NCBI GenBank assembly: GCA_019312705.1
Contig: JAFDCW010000031.1
Coordinates: 1 to 13,153 of the forward strand
Direction: 5' to 3'
Source of the DNA: Deltaproteobacteria bacterium
GTDB lineage: Bacteria > Myxococcota > Polyangia > Polyangiales > B10-G4
DNA length: 13,153 nt
Part shown: positions 1 to 11,293 of the stretch, piece by piece
Layout: each line of letters begins with the position of its first letter
How positions within the stretch are numbered: position 1 is the stretch's first letter
Program-made: the position numbers and the translations under genes
The notes under the pieces: model-generated
Told to the model about the DNA's origin: nothing
Database searches by the model: none
What the model saw: only the letters and a program-made list of their open reading frames with translations

Positions 1-172
1 CCCCCTCGACCTCGCGCCTTATGCCGCGCACGCTCCGGTCGACGGCGCGCATCTGGACGAGCGTCGGCTCGTCGAACCACGCGGCAACGGTGAGGTTGTC
101 GACGTTCCCGACCCTCATCGTGTCGTCTTCGTAGTCGACGCGGAAACTCCCCACGGCTGCAGCATCGGTCAC
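1..172 (-). CDS. Unrecognised protein, N-terminal part only (cut by left window edge)
   Basis: A minus-strand reading frame opens at a GTG (172-170) and runs off the window after 57 codons without a stop. It starts MTDAAAVGSFRVDYEDD and continues with an acidic/hydrophobic pattern and a Trp-Phe-Asp-Glu-Pro segment, ending in an Arg-rich stretch. An in-frame TAG lies only a few codons upstream, so the start must be this GTG or a TTG four codons earlier. There is no signal peptide or membrane segment, so the visible part looks cytoplasmic. I do not recognise the family. The gene lies 79 bases downstream of the lipoprotein gene on the same strand and could be co-transcribed with it. That it is coding rests on the uninterrupted frame up to the edge and its balanced composition. 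The C-terminal part is not visible. Confidence 0.5.
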   Translation of the reverse strand, partial: MTDAAAVGSFRVDYEDDTMRVGNVDNLTVAAWFDEPTLVQMRAVDRSVRGIRREVEG

Positions 173-251
173 GAGACACGGTGTTGGCAACGTCTACCGG
201 CGATTGGCCAAGGGGCTGCACTGAGATGCGCCGCTGGCGGTGACCTCCGCG

Positions 252-674
252 TTAGTTCGCGGCCATGGAAATGACCACCCGGAAGTCCGGTTGGCTGTCC
301 GTGACCAGGAGGAGGCGTCGGGTTTGGTTCCACCCCATGGCCGGGTCGCCGTCGGTCCGCGTTAGGTACTCGTCGTGGGCGCCGATGAAGTCACCTTCGC
401 TCGTCGCGCAACGATTGAACCCCGCCCCCGGGAAGCCGTAGAGGACCTCGTCGCCGCACCGGACCTGGACCCGGCAATTGAATCGTGCGTCGTCGGTCGG
501 CTGAACCAGGACTTCGCAGGCTTCCCCCTCCGACACCGAAGCCGACCCCTCGACGGAAGTCACCATGCCTCGAAAGACGACCCCGGGGCCGGTCACCTGA
601 ACCGGCGGCCTGGTTCCGCCGCAGGCCACGACGAAGCCGGCCATCACCATCGCTATCGAGAACGAGCGCCCCAC
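252..674 (-). CDS. Small predicted lipoprotein with four extra cysteines, unknown function
   Basis: The predicted product is 140 aa. With the GTG at 674 as start, the protein begins with one Arg and a hydrophobic run, then a lipobox Val-Val-Ala-Cys at residues 15-18, which is a compact lipoprotein signal. The frame stays open further upstream to an ATG at 752. That start would put about 43 residues before the lipobox and would overlap the gltB start codon, so I prefer 674 (an ATG at the Met-Val-Met segment is also possible). The mature part has Cys53, Cys67, Cys73 and Cys89, which could form two disulfides after export, and ends in a beta-like Arg/Leu/Val region. The protein is probably lipid-anchored in the envelope. 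The gene is divergent from gltB with 76 bases between. I do not recognise the family, and context gives no function. Confidence 0.7.
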   Translation of the reverse strand: MGRSFSIAMVMAGFVVACGGTRPPVQVTGPGVVFRGMVTSVEGSASVSEGEACEVLVQPTDDARFNCRVQVRCGDEVLYGFPGAGFNRCATSEGDFIGAHDEYLTRTDGDPAMGWNQTRRLLLVTDSQPDFRVVISMAAN

Positions 675-740
675 ACCCCCACTATCTCGGCTCAGCGGTG
701 CTGGGGCAAGCTCGACTACCAAGCGGTCCCGGAGGGTGTT

Positions 741-746
741 AGGGAG
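741..746 (+). promoter_or_regulatory. Ribosome binding site of gltB
   Basis: AGGGAG lies four bases before ATG 751. It decides the start of gltB: the in-frame GTG at 736 lies upstream of this motif and overlaps a second purine block (731-736), so the ATG is the better initiation codon. Confidence 0.6.
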
Positions 747-750
747 CGCC

Positions 751-5318
<4,568 letters not shown>

Positions 5319-5319
<1 letters not shown>

Positions 5320-6743
5320 TGGGGAAGCCCACCGGATTCCTCGAACGTGACCGGGCGCTCCCACCGCGGCGCCCCGTGGACGAGCGGGTACGAGACTTCC
5401 GTGAGGTCGAGACGAAGCTGCCCGTCGAAAATGCGGGAGAGCAGGCGTCCCGGTGCATGGCCTGCGGTGTGCCTTTCTGCCACTCGGGCTGCCCCCTGGG
5501 CAACGTCATCCCGGAGTGGAACCACGAGGTCTACGAGGACGAGTGGCGGGCCGCCGCCGAGGCCCTCTTCGCGACGAATAACTTCCCAGAGGTCACGGGG
5601 CGCGTGTGCCCCGCGCCCTGCGAAGCCGCATGCGTTCTACAACTCGAGAACTCACCGGTGACCATCAAGCGCATCGAGGGCGCCATCGCGGACCGCGCGT
5701 TCGAGGAGGGGTGGGTCGAGCCACGGCCCCCCGAAGTCGTGACGGGCAAACGCGTCGCCGTCGTCGGCTCGGGGCCCGCCGGCCTCGCGGCGGCTCAGCA
5801 GCTCGCTCGGGCCGGCCACGAGGTCACCGTCTTCGAGCGCGATGACTGCATCGGCGGATTGCTGCGCTATGGCATCCCGGACTTCAAGATGGAGAAGGCG
5901 ATCATCGACCGACGGGTCGTGCAGATGGAGGCCGAAGGGGTCTCGTTTCGCACGGGAGTCGAAGTCGGCGCAGACCCCAGCCTGAGCGCCCTCCGCGACC
6001 AATACGACGCGGTAGTCCTCGCCATCGGCTCCACCAAGGCCCGGGACCTGCCCATCGAAGGCCGGGAGCTCGACGGGGTTTGCCTCGCGATGGACTTCCT
6101 CGTGCCGCAGAATCGCGCCGTCGCGGACGGCCTCCCGGCCCTGCCGAACGCCCAAGGCCAGAGAGTGGTGGTTCTCGGCGGCGGGGACACGGGGAGCGAC
6201 TGCCTCGGAACGGCGATTCGCCAGGGCGCGGCGTCCGTGACCCAGATCGAACTGATGCCCCAGCCCGCAGGCAACGACCCCGGCGCCTGGCCCGCGTGGC
6301 CCATGGTCTTCCGCACGTCGTCGTCGCAGGAAGAGGGCGGGGACCGGCAGTGGTCGATCCTGACAAAGCGCTTCCTCGGCGACGAGGGCCACGTCACCGG
6401 CCTCGACGCGGTGCGCGTCACCTGGGAAGACGGCCAGCTCCGGGAGAGCGAAGAGCGCGTCGTCATCGACGCCGATTTGGTCCTCTTGGCCCTCGGCTTC
6501 GTCGGCCCCGACCTCTCTCGCCTCACCGAGGGGGAAGTCGAAATTCCCCGAGACGGCCGTGGGAACCTGATCGCCGATACCGAGGGTTTCCAAACGAGCC
6601 TGCCGGGCATCTTCGCCTGCGGCGACGCTCGCCGTGGTCAGAGCCTCGTCGTCTGGGCCATCTGGGAGGGGCGCCAGGCGGCTCGCGCCGTCGATGCCTT
6701 CCTCATGGGCGAAAGCGCCCTGCCCACGTCGCCCCTCGACTGA
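5319..6743 (+). CDS. gltD: Glutamate synthase (NADPH) small subunit
   Basis: The product is 474 aa, close to the usual length of bacterial GltD. The subunit oxidises NADPH at FAD and passes electrons through 4Fe-4S clusters to the FMN and 3Fe-4S cluster of GltB. The N-terminal ferredoxin-like domain has Cys46, Cys49, Cys54 and Cys58, then Cys97, Cys101 and Cys105, matching the GltD cluster ligands. The FAD-binding Rossmann motif is GSGPAG at 150-155, followed by [12 protein letters not shown] at 179-190. The NADPH-binding motif is GGGDTG at 287-292. A typical C-terminal FAD motif, [17 protein letters not shown], is at 432-448. The ATG overlaps the gltB stop by one base (TGATG). gltD is the last gene of the operon, because a minus-strand gene converges 20 bases downstream. 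No convincing terminator hairpin is seen in that 20-base gap. Confidence 0.97.
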
Positions 6744-6763
6744 GGCCGAACGACGCGACGAAG

Positions 6764-7588
6764 TCACTCGACGGCGGGTGGCGCGGCACCGGCGTCGCCC
6801 TCCGGGATTTCGGGGCCGAGTTCGAAGACGTCGGCCACGTCGCGGCCGCGGTCGAGGCAGTAAGCGGCCCAGGAAATCCACGGCCCGCCGACGGTCTCGG
6901 GACGGACTTCCTCCCTCGTCGCAGGGCCCGCCGAAGGGCCAGGGTGCAGGGGCTCCTGGGCGAGACCGGCGATGGTGGTCGCGCAGAAGACGTAGCTCTC
7001 GAGGGCCCGCTGGGCGAAGGGATGCAGGGCCTCATCGAGGGTCGCGACGTAGATCTCGAGCAGCTCCGGATCCGTCGCGATGCTCGCAGGGACCGGCGCC
7101 CCGCGGATGCCGGCCGCCGTATCTTCGTAGGCGTAACCGAAAAGTGCGGCAGACACGGCCAGGGAGAGTGGATCTTGCTCGATGGTGGCCAATACCGGCT
7201 CCATCTCCTGAATCTGCCCCCGCCGGGCGTCGACCCAGGGGGCGAAGCTTTCGGTAGCCCAGGCTTCGATGGAGGCCTCGTCGGTCGCGGTCGGCGGCTC
7301 CGGCGGCCGTTGGGCGACGATCTCTTCGGTCTCGGTCCAGATGCCCTGGAGCGGCGCGATGAGGTCCTCCCGGGCGATCGCCGGCTGGGGTACGGGGATC
7401 GGGGTCGTGGTACGGAGTAGCAACGGTTCGGCCGGGGCCTCGCCGCCGGCGCTCTCGGCGGCAGGCTCGACGGGCGTGGGCGCCGCGGCGGGGGTCGCGC
7501 CACCACAAGCCATGAGCATCAGCGGCAGGGCCGGGCCCAGCAGCTGGGAAAGCTGAGATGGGCGGGAGGTGAGGAGCAGCGTCGTCAT
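6764..7588 (-). CDS. Predicted lipoprotein, 274 aa, unknown function
   Basis: From ATG 7588 the protein begins with a hydrophobic signal ending in the lipobox Leu-Met-Ala-Cys (Cys28), followed by a Pro/Ala/Glu-rich linker to about residue 68, typical of a tether from the membrane. The rest (about 70-265) looks alpha-helical: Glu/Ala-rich, with a Trp-rich patch near 110-120 and a well-formed domain at about 130-250 that includes DPLSLAVSAALFGYAYED. Cys202 and Cys244 could pair. The frame is open 88 codons further upstream, but that extension is Arg/Gly-rich, runs into the divergent neighbour and would bury the signal peptide, so it is rejected. No Shine-Dalgarno motif is visible. The gene converges on gltD and diverges from the lipoprotein gene at 7656 with a 67-base gap. 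I do not recognise the family. Confidence 0.8.
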   Translation of the reverse strand: MTTLLLTSRPSQLSQLLGPALPLMLMACGGATPAAAPTPVEPAAESAGGEAPAEPLLLRTTTPIPVPQPAIAREDLIAPLQGIWTETEEIVAQRPPEPPTATDEASIEAWATESFAPWVDARRGQIQEMEPVLATIEQDPLSLAVSAALFGYAYEDTAAGIRGAPVPASIATDPELLEIYVATLDEALHPFAQRALESYVFCATTIAGLAQEPLHPGPSAGPATREEVRPETVGGPWISWAAYCLDRGRDVADVFELGPEIPEGDAGAAPPAVE

Positions 7589-7655
7589 GGCGCCGGAGTC
7601 TACAGGAGCGTTCGCCTTTGACGAAAGCGGGCCCCGTCGCCAGACTCCGCCCACC

Positions 7656-8669
7656 ATGCCGCACGCCCTCGCGCCCATTCCGGCCACCTCGGCCCTCACC
7701 CTCCTCACCGTCCTCCCCCTCCTCGTCGCGCTCGGGGCCTGCGGAGGCCCGGACCAGCCGCCCCCCGGGGCCTTGCTGCACGCGGACATGAACCAGACCC
7801 CGGAGCGGGTTGTCGAAGAGGAGCCGGGGCCGGACGGGCTCATCCTGCGCATGCTCAGCCTTGGCGACGATGACGGACGACGCGAGCTCCGCTACGAGCG
7901 GCGCGAAGGCGCCACCGAGGACGGGCGCATTCAGATGATGATGTCCGTCGCCATTCCGGGCGCAGACGGTCGCCAGGGCGGGCACCAGACGGCGCCCATC
8001 AGCCTCGACTTCGAGGTCGGACCGACGGAGGCCGCGGGCGAGCACCTCCTGCGCTATCACGCACGGGTGACCGGCCTTCAGGTGGGCCTCCCCCCGGAGA
8101 CGCCTCAGGAGGTCCTGGAACAGTTCGCCGCCGAGACCGCCCCGCTCCGCCGCGTCGCCTCGACCGTCGTCGTCGACGACCGGGGCATCGTGCACGAGCG
8201 CGCCGGTGAAATCCCAGAAGGCCTCAACCCCCGCACCCTCGCCCTCCTGGCGAACATCCGCATGTCGCTCGTCTCCCCCGTCTTGCCGGGACCGGCGGTC
8301 GGCGAGGGAGCCACCTGGGAGGTGAAGCACCTCGAAGATCACGGGGACTTCGAGGTTCACCAGATCGTCAGCTACGAGCTCGTCTCCCTCGAAGCGCACA
8401 CCGGACGGCTCCAGGTGACCCTCCGGCAGCACGCGCCCCCGGGCCCCATCGGAGGCCGCGAAGAAGACGGCGGGGGCGAAGCCCGGGGTGAGCTCGTCTC
8501 CTACGAGACTCTCGGCGGCGGCTACATCGAGTTCGACCTTCGCCACCTCATCCCCGAGGCCCAGATCGCGGGGCGCACGCACGTCGAGGCGGTCATCGAG
8601 ACACCGGCGGCGCGGATCCCGACGCAGTCCGAGATGAGCATCGCGATCCGGGTCGAGCCCAACCGCTGA
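7656..8669 (+). CDS. Predicted lipoprotein, 337 aa, beta-rich, unknown function
   Basis: From ATG 7656 the product has a signal peptide with a long Leu/Val run and the lipobox Leu-Gly-Ala-Cys (Cys29), then a short Pro-rich linker. The mature part alternates beta-strand-like and charged segments with few helices. It includes SLVSPVLPGPAVGEGATWEV at about 204-223, a Pro-x-x-Pro-x-Val-Gly-x-Gly-Ala-x-Trp pattern known from exported proteins that measure or shape an all-beta fold (DUF6263-like; this likeness is from memory and tentative). It ends in strands with an amphipathic pattern (about 290-337). A longer frame starts at 7569, but that start overlaps the divergent gene and places 29 non-hydrophobic residues before the signal. 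No Shine-Dalgarno motif is visible. Probable location is the outer membrane, periplasmic face or surface. Function unknown. Confidence 0.82.
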   Translation: MPHALAPIPATSALTLLTVLPLLVALGACGGPDQPPPGALLHADMNQTPERVVEEEPGPDGLILRMLSLGDDDGRRELRYERREGATEDGRIQMMMSVAIPGADGRQGGHQTAPISLDFEVGPTEAAGEHLLRYHARVTGLQVGLPPETPQEVLEQFAAETAPLRRVASTVVVDDRGIVHERAGEIPEGLNPRTLALLANIRMSLVSPVLPGPAVGEGATWEVKHLEDHGDFEVHQIVSYELVSLEAHTGRLQVTLRQHAPPGPIGGREEDGGGEARGELVSYETLGGGYIEFDLRHLIPEAQIAGRTHVEAVIETPAARIPTQSEMSIAIRVEPNR

Positions 8670-8672
8670 GGC

Positions 8673-8688
8673 CCCGCGAGAGTGCGGG
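8673..8688. terminator. Possible weak bidirectional hairpin between converging genes
   Basis: CCCGC-GAGAGT-GCGGG forms a 5-bp GC stem with a 6-base loop in the 19-base gap between the lipoprotein stop (8669) and the cysE stop (8689). The position suits a terminator serving both genes. The stem is short and there is no T-run on either side, so it may be chance in such GC-rich DNA. Confidence 0.2.
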
Positions 8689-9600
8689 TCAGGCGCCGTT
8701 TTCGTCTTCGCCGATAGCGTCCCGGCCGCGGCCGAAGACCTTGGACCCCGGCGGAACCGACCGCACCAGCCATACGTTGCCTCCGACCACCGACCCTTCA
8801 CCGATGACCGTGTCGCCGCCGAGGATGGTCGCCCCGGAGTAGATGGTCACGTCATCCTCGAGGGTCGGGTGTCGCTGGCCGGTACTCTCACCGCGCTCGG
8901 GCACGCTGAGGGCCCCGAGGGTCACGCCCTGGTAGAGCTTCACCCGGTCCCCGATCACCGCGGTCTGGCCGATGACCACCCCGGTACCGTGATCGATGAA
9001 GAACGATTTGCCGATCCGTGCGCTCGGGTGGATGTCGATGCCCGTCCGCGAGTGAGCGTCTTCGCTGATGATGCGCGGCAGCATCGGCACCCCGAGGCGG
9101 CAGAGCTCGTGGGCGATGCGATACGCCGTGAGCGCTTCGATCGACGGATAGCTGAAGATGACGTCTTCGATGCTGCGGGCCGCCGGGTCGCCTTCGTAGG
9201 CGGCCATCACGTCGAGGTTCAGCATGCGGCGAATCTCGGGGATGGCGCGGAAGAGCGAGAGCACCACCGACTCCCCGGAGCCCGCGTCGGGGACGACCGG
9301 CGTGCGCCCGATCCAGTGGTCGTAGTGGGTCGCACGCTCGATCTGGGCGACGAGGATTTCGTGGGCCGCGTAGAGGTGCTCGGCGAGGCCGTGGCGGAGG
9401 TTGTCCCGGTTGAGGCGACGCGTACTGAAGAAGCCCATGAAGAGCACGGACTGAAGGTGGCTCATGGCCTCGATGACGGAGCGGCTGTTGGGCAGCGCGG
9501 CACTGTCGAGGTTGTCGATGGCTTCGTCGCCATCGTAGCTGGCGACGACCTCGTCGATCGCGCTCTCCAACTCTTCGTAACGCTTGGGCTCGGGGCTCAT
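8689..9600 (-). CDS. cysE: Serine O-acetyltransferase (EpsC/CysE type)
   Basis: The product is 303 aa and should acetylate L-serine with acetyl-CoA to O-acetylserine, the committed step to cysteine, in the cytoplasm. The N-terminal helical domain covers about residues 1-165. The left-handed beta-helix (hexapeptide repeats) runs from about 188 to 285. Catalytic positions known from E. coli CysE can be matched: Asp137 in GDPAA, Asp203-His204 in FIDHGTGVVIGQTAVIG, and His244 in GQRHP. The length and the sequence around RIISEDAHSRTGIDIHPSARIG fit the longer EpsC-type branch better than the 273-aa E. coli type. The C-terminus (EDENGA) lacks the terminal Ile used by CysE to dock into CysK. ATG 9600 is chosen; an in-frame GTG at 9654 adds 18 residues unlike the family. 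No Shine-Dalgarno motif. Divergent from nth. Confidence 0.93.
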   Translation of the reverse strand: MSPEPKRYEELESAIDEVVASYDGDEAIDNLDSAALPNSRSVIEAMSHLQSVLFMGFFSTRRLNRDNLRHGLAEHLYAAHEILVAQIERATHYDHWIGRTPVVPDAGSGESVVLSLFRAIPEIRRMLNLDVMAAYEGDPAARSIEDVIFSYPSIEALTAYRIAHELCRLGVPMLPRIISEDAHSRTGIDIHPSARIGKSFFIDHGTGVVIGQTAVIGDRVKLYQGVTLGALSVPERGESTGQRHPTLEDDVTIYSGATILGGDTVIGEGSVVGGNVWLVRSVPPGSKVFGRGRDAIGEDENGA

Positions 9601-9624
9601 GGCAATCGATGGGGGCGGGCAGCT

Positions 9625-9653
9625 CTTGTATTTCCGGAACGCGGGATTTATCA
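9625..9653. promoter_or_regulatory. Candidate divergent promoter patch between cysE and nth
   Basis: This stretch is clearly richer in A/T than its surroundings and sits in the 107-base gap between two divergent genes. It contains the palindrome TTCCGGAA (9632-9639). On the plus strand TTGTAT (9626-9631) and TTTATC (9647-9652) are spaced 15 bases apart and resemble -35 and -10 boxes only loosely. On the minus strand TACAAG (revcomp of 9625-9630) resembles a -10 box at four of six positions, 24 bases before the cysE ATG. Base composition and position are the evidence; the box assignments are guesses. Confidence 0.3.
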
Positions 9654-9660
9654 CGGGCCG

Positions 9661-9679
9661 GGCCCTAGTACCTAGGGCC
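9661..9679. repeat. Perfect inverted repeat upstream of nth (possible operator or leader hairpin)
   Basis: GGCCCTAG-TAC-CTAGGGCC: two perfect 8-base arms with a 3-base centre, ending 28 bases before the nth ATG at 9708. It includes CTAG twice, a tetranucleotide that is rare in many bacterial genomes. It could be an operator for a dimeric regulator at the nth promoter, or form a GC-rich hairpin in the nth leader RNA. No T-run follows, so it does not look like a terminator. Confidence 0.45.
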
Positions 9680-9707
9680 GGCGCAAGACAGACGCAATGC
9701 GAACACC

Positions 9708-10427
9708 ATGACGACCGAGACCACCGAAACGTTACAGGCCGAGAAGTCGACGATGGCCGCCGTTCGCAAGCGCATGAAGCGCGTCATGCCCGTGGCCCGG
9801 GTCGAGCTCGATTTCGAGACGCCGTGGCAACTGCTGATGGCGACCATCCTCGCGGCCCAGAGCACGGACCGGACGATCAATCGCGTCACGCCGGAGCTCT
9901 TCGAGCAATATCCGACGGCGGCGGCCCTCGCGGCGGCAGAAATCGAAGACGTCGAGCGCATCGTGAAGCCGACGGGCTTCTTCCGAAACAAGGCCAAGTC
10001 CATCATGGGCGCGAGCCGGATGATCGCCGAGGAGTTCGGGGGCGAGGTGCCCGAGAAGCTCGAGGACCTGGTGCGCCTCCCCGGGGTCGCGCGGAAGACC
10101 GCGAACGTGGTCCTCGGGTGCGCCTACGGCATCTCGAGCGGCATCGTCGTCGACACCCACGTCGGCCGCGTCGCGCGGCGCCTGGGTTTCACCACCGCCA
10201 AAGACCCGGTGAAGGTCGAACGCGACCTATGCGCCCTCGTGCCCCGCCGCGGCTGGGTCCTGGTGAGCCACCAGTTCGTTCTGCACGGCCGCTACTTGTG
10301 CAAGGCCAAGTCGCCGGATTGCGGCGCCTGCCCCCTCGCTGAGCTGTGCCCGAGCCGCGAGGCCGAAGCAGAGGGCCGGTGGACCGAGCGCGCCGATGCC
10401 GAGCAGGCGCGGATCATCGGCGGCTGA
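9708..10427 (+). CDS. nth: Endonuclease III (DNA glycosylase/AP lyase)
   Basis: The product is 239 aa, somewhat longer than the 211-aa E. coli enzyme because of extra residues at both ends. It removes oxidised pyrimidines from DNA and cleaves the abasic site (base-excision repair). The helix-hairpin-helix motif LPGVARKTANVVLG at 124-137 carries the catalytic Lys130, and VVDTHVGRVARRLGF supplies the catalytic Asp149. The 4Fe-4S ligands Cys198, Cys205, Cys208 and Cys214 have the standard C-x6-C-x2-C-x5-C spacing. ATG 9708 gives a short polar leader before the fold; the next in-frame Met (residue 16) would also leave the core intact. No Shine-Dalgarno motif is visible. The gene is transcribed away from cysE and converges on the FHA-protein gene with 28 bases between stops. 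Confidence 0.97.
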   Translation: MTTETTETLQAEKSTMAAVRKRMKRVMPVARVELDFETPWQLLMATILAAQSTDRTINRVTPELFEQYPTAAALAAAEIEDVERIVKPTGFFRNKAKSIMGASRMIAEEFGGEVPEKLEDLVRLPGVARKTANVVLGCAYGISSGIVVDTHVGRVARRLGFTTAKDPVKVERDLCALVPRRGWVLVSHQFVLHGRYLCKAKSPDCGACPLAELCPSREAEAEGRWTERADAEQARIIGG

Positions 10428-10455
10428 CGGAGATGGGAACCGTCTGCGCCCTCGT

Positions 10456-11214
10456 TCAGGTCGCCGGCGCCGCTGTCGGCGAGAGCAACTCGTCGAGGAT
10501 GCTTCCCTCGCCGTCGTCCATGACGACGGCTCCGCACGACTCGCACTCCTCCAACGCGACCCAGGTCTCTCCCTCGGCGAGGGTCACCTGACGGAGCTCG
10601 CCGGTGCATTGCGGGCAAGGCTGATCACCCGGGCTGCTGGTTCGCACCCGCGGTGAGTCGGCGAGGCGCCCGGCTTCGAGCCCGTACCGCTTCTGCAGGC
10701 TCTCCGCCGTGACGATGGAGACCAAGCAGCGCTCGCAGCGCAGATAGTCGAACATCTGACCGTCCCGATAGCCGCCCCCGGTGATCCAACGCGCCGCCGT
10801 GAGGCCGAAGCGGCACCGCGGGCACGGACGCGCGTCTGTGTCGGTCGTCTGCACATGAAACGACGGTGGGGGCTCCGTCTCAGGGGACGGCGATGTGACG
10901 TTGTCGGGGGGGTCATTGAGGAAGATGCGCAGCTCGAGACCTCCGAGGTGAACGACGTCCCCATCGTCGAGTCTCACGTTGCTGACCGCCCCGCCGTCGC
11001 TCAGCACTTTGGCGGCCATATTCGCATCGCTCAAGACGGCGTGGTCGCCGACCAGGCGGATGACCGCGTGCACGCTTCCGAGACCGGCGCCCTCGAGTCG
11101 CAGATCCGCAGAGTGAGACGTGCCAATCTTCACCGAACGCTTGTGGAACGTGAAGGTCTGGGCCGTTTCGCCGCCTGCCCCCGAGACCTGGATGTGCAGT
11201 GTCGACCGCCACAT
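10456..11214 (-). CDS. FHA-domain protein with two C-terminal zinc ribbons
   Basis: The product is 252 aa with no signal peptide or membrane segment, so probably cytoplasmic. Residues about 5-98 form an FHA fold (usually binds phosphothreonine): IGTSHSADLRL, then GSVHAVI with the conserved Ser47 and His49, a further Asn65, and a closing DGDVVHLGGLELRIF. The usual IGR arginine that contacts phosphate is Thr32 here. A Pro/Ser/Thr/Asp linker (about 100-128) leads to two zinc-ribbon-like units: Cys131, Cys134, Cys160, Cys163, and Cys200, Cys203, Cys224, Cys227. The second, with CESCGAVVMDDGEG, follows the zf-TFIIB pattern (C-P-x-C ... C-x2-C-G ... D-x-G-E). Family knowledge suggests a role in kinase signalling or protein binding, but no target is visible. 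It lies 79 bases downstream of the repeat-linker lipoprotein gene on the same strand. Confidence 0.85.
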   Translation of the reverse strand: MWRSTLHIQVSGAGGETAQTFTFHKRSVKIGTSHSADLRLEGAGLGSVHAVIRLVGDHAVLSDANMAAKVLSDGGAVSNVRLDDGDVVHLGGLELRIFLNDPPDNVTSPSPETEPPPSFHVQTTDTDARPCPRCRFGLTAARWITGGGYRDGQMFDYLRCERCLVSIVTAESLQKRYGLEAGRLADSPRVRTSSPGDQPCPQCTGELRQVTLAEGETWVALEECESCGAVVMDDGEGSILDELLSPTAAPAT

Positions 11215-11293
11215 AATTCGCTACCCAACTGCCATGATCACGACCGATGATGCCGCGCCTTCGCGCCGCGTCGCCAAAGGCAACGCCTCGATG

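Noticed and set aside
5652..6881. Long antisense frame opposite gltD
   Set aside because: Same cause as for gltB: codon bias of a certain gene on the other strand. Composition is Arg/Asp/Ala-rich without motifs.
7589..7655. Sigma-70-like boxes in the divergent lipoprotein gap (TTGACG at 7618; TAGACT on the minus strand)
   Set aside because: The partner boxes at proper spacing match at only two or three of six positions, too weak to report as promoters.
7032..8801. 589-codon minus-strand frame spanning the second lipoprotein gene
   Set aside because: It overlaps two well-supported genes with signal peptides and lipoboxes and joins unrelated shadow sequence.
11251..11275. GC hairpin after the repeat-linker lipoprotein as a terminator
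   Set aside because: Only a 4-bp GCGC stem can be drawn and no T-run follows; expected by chance in this composition.
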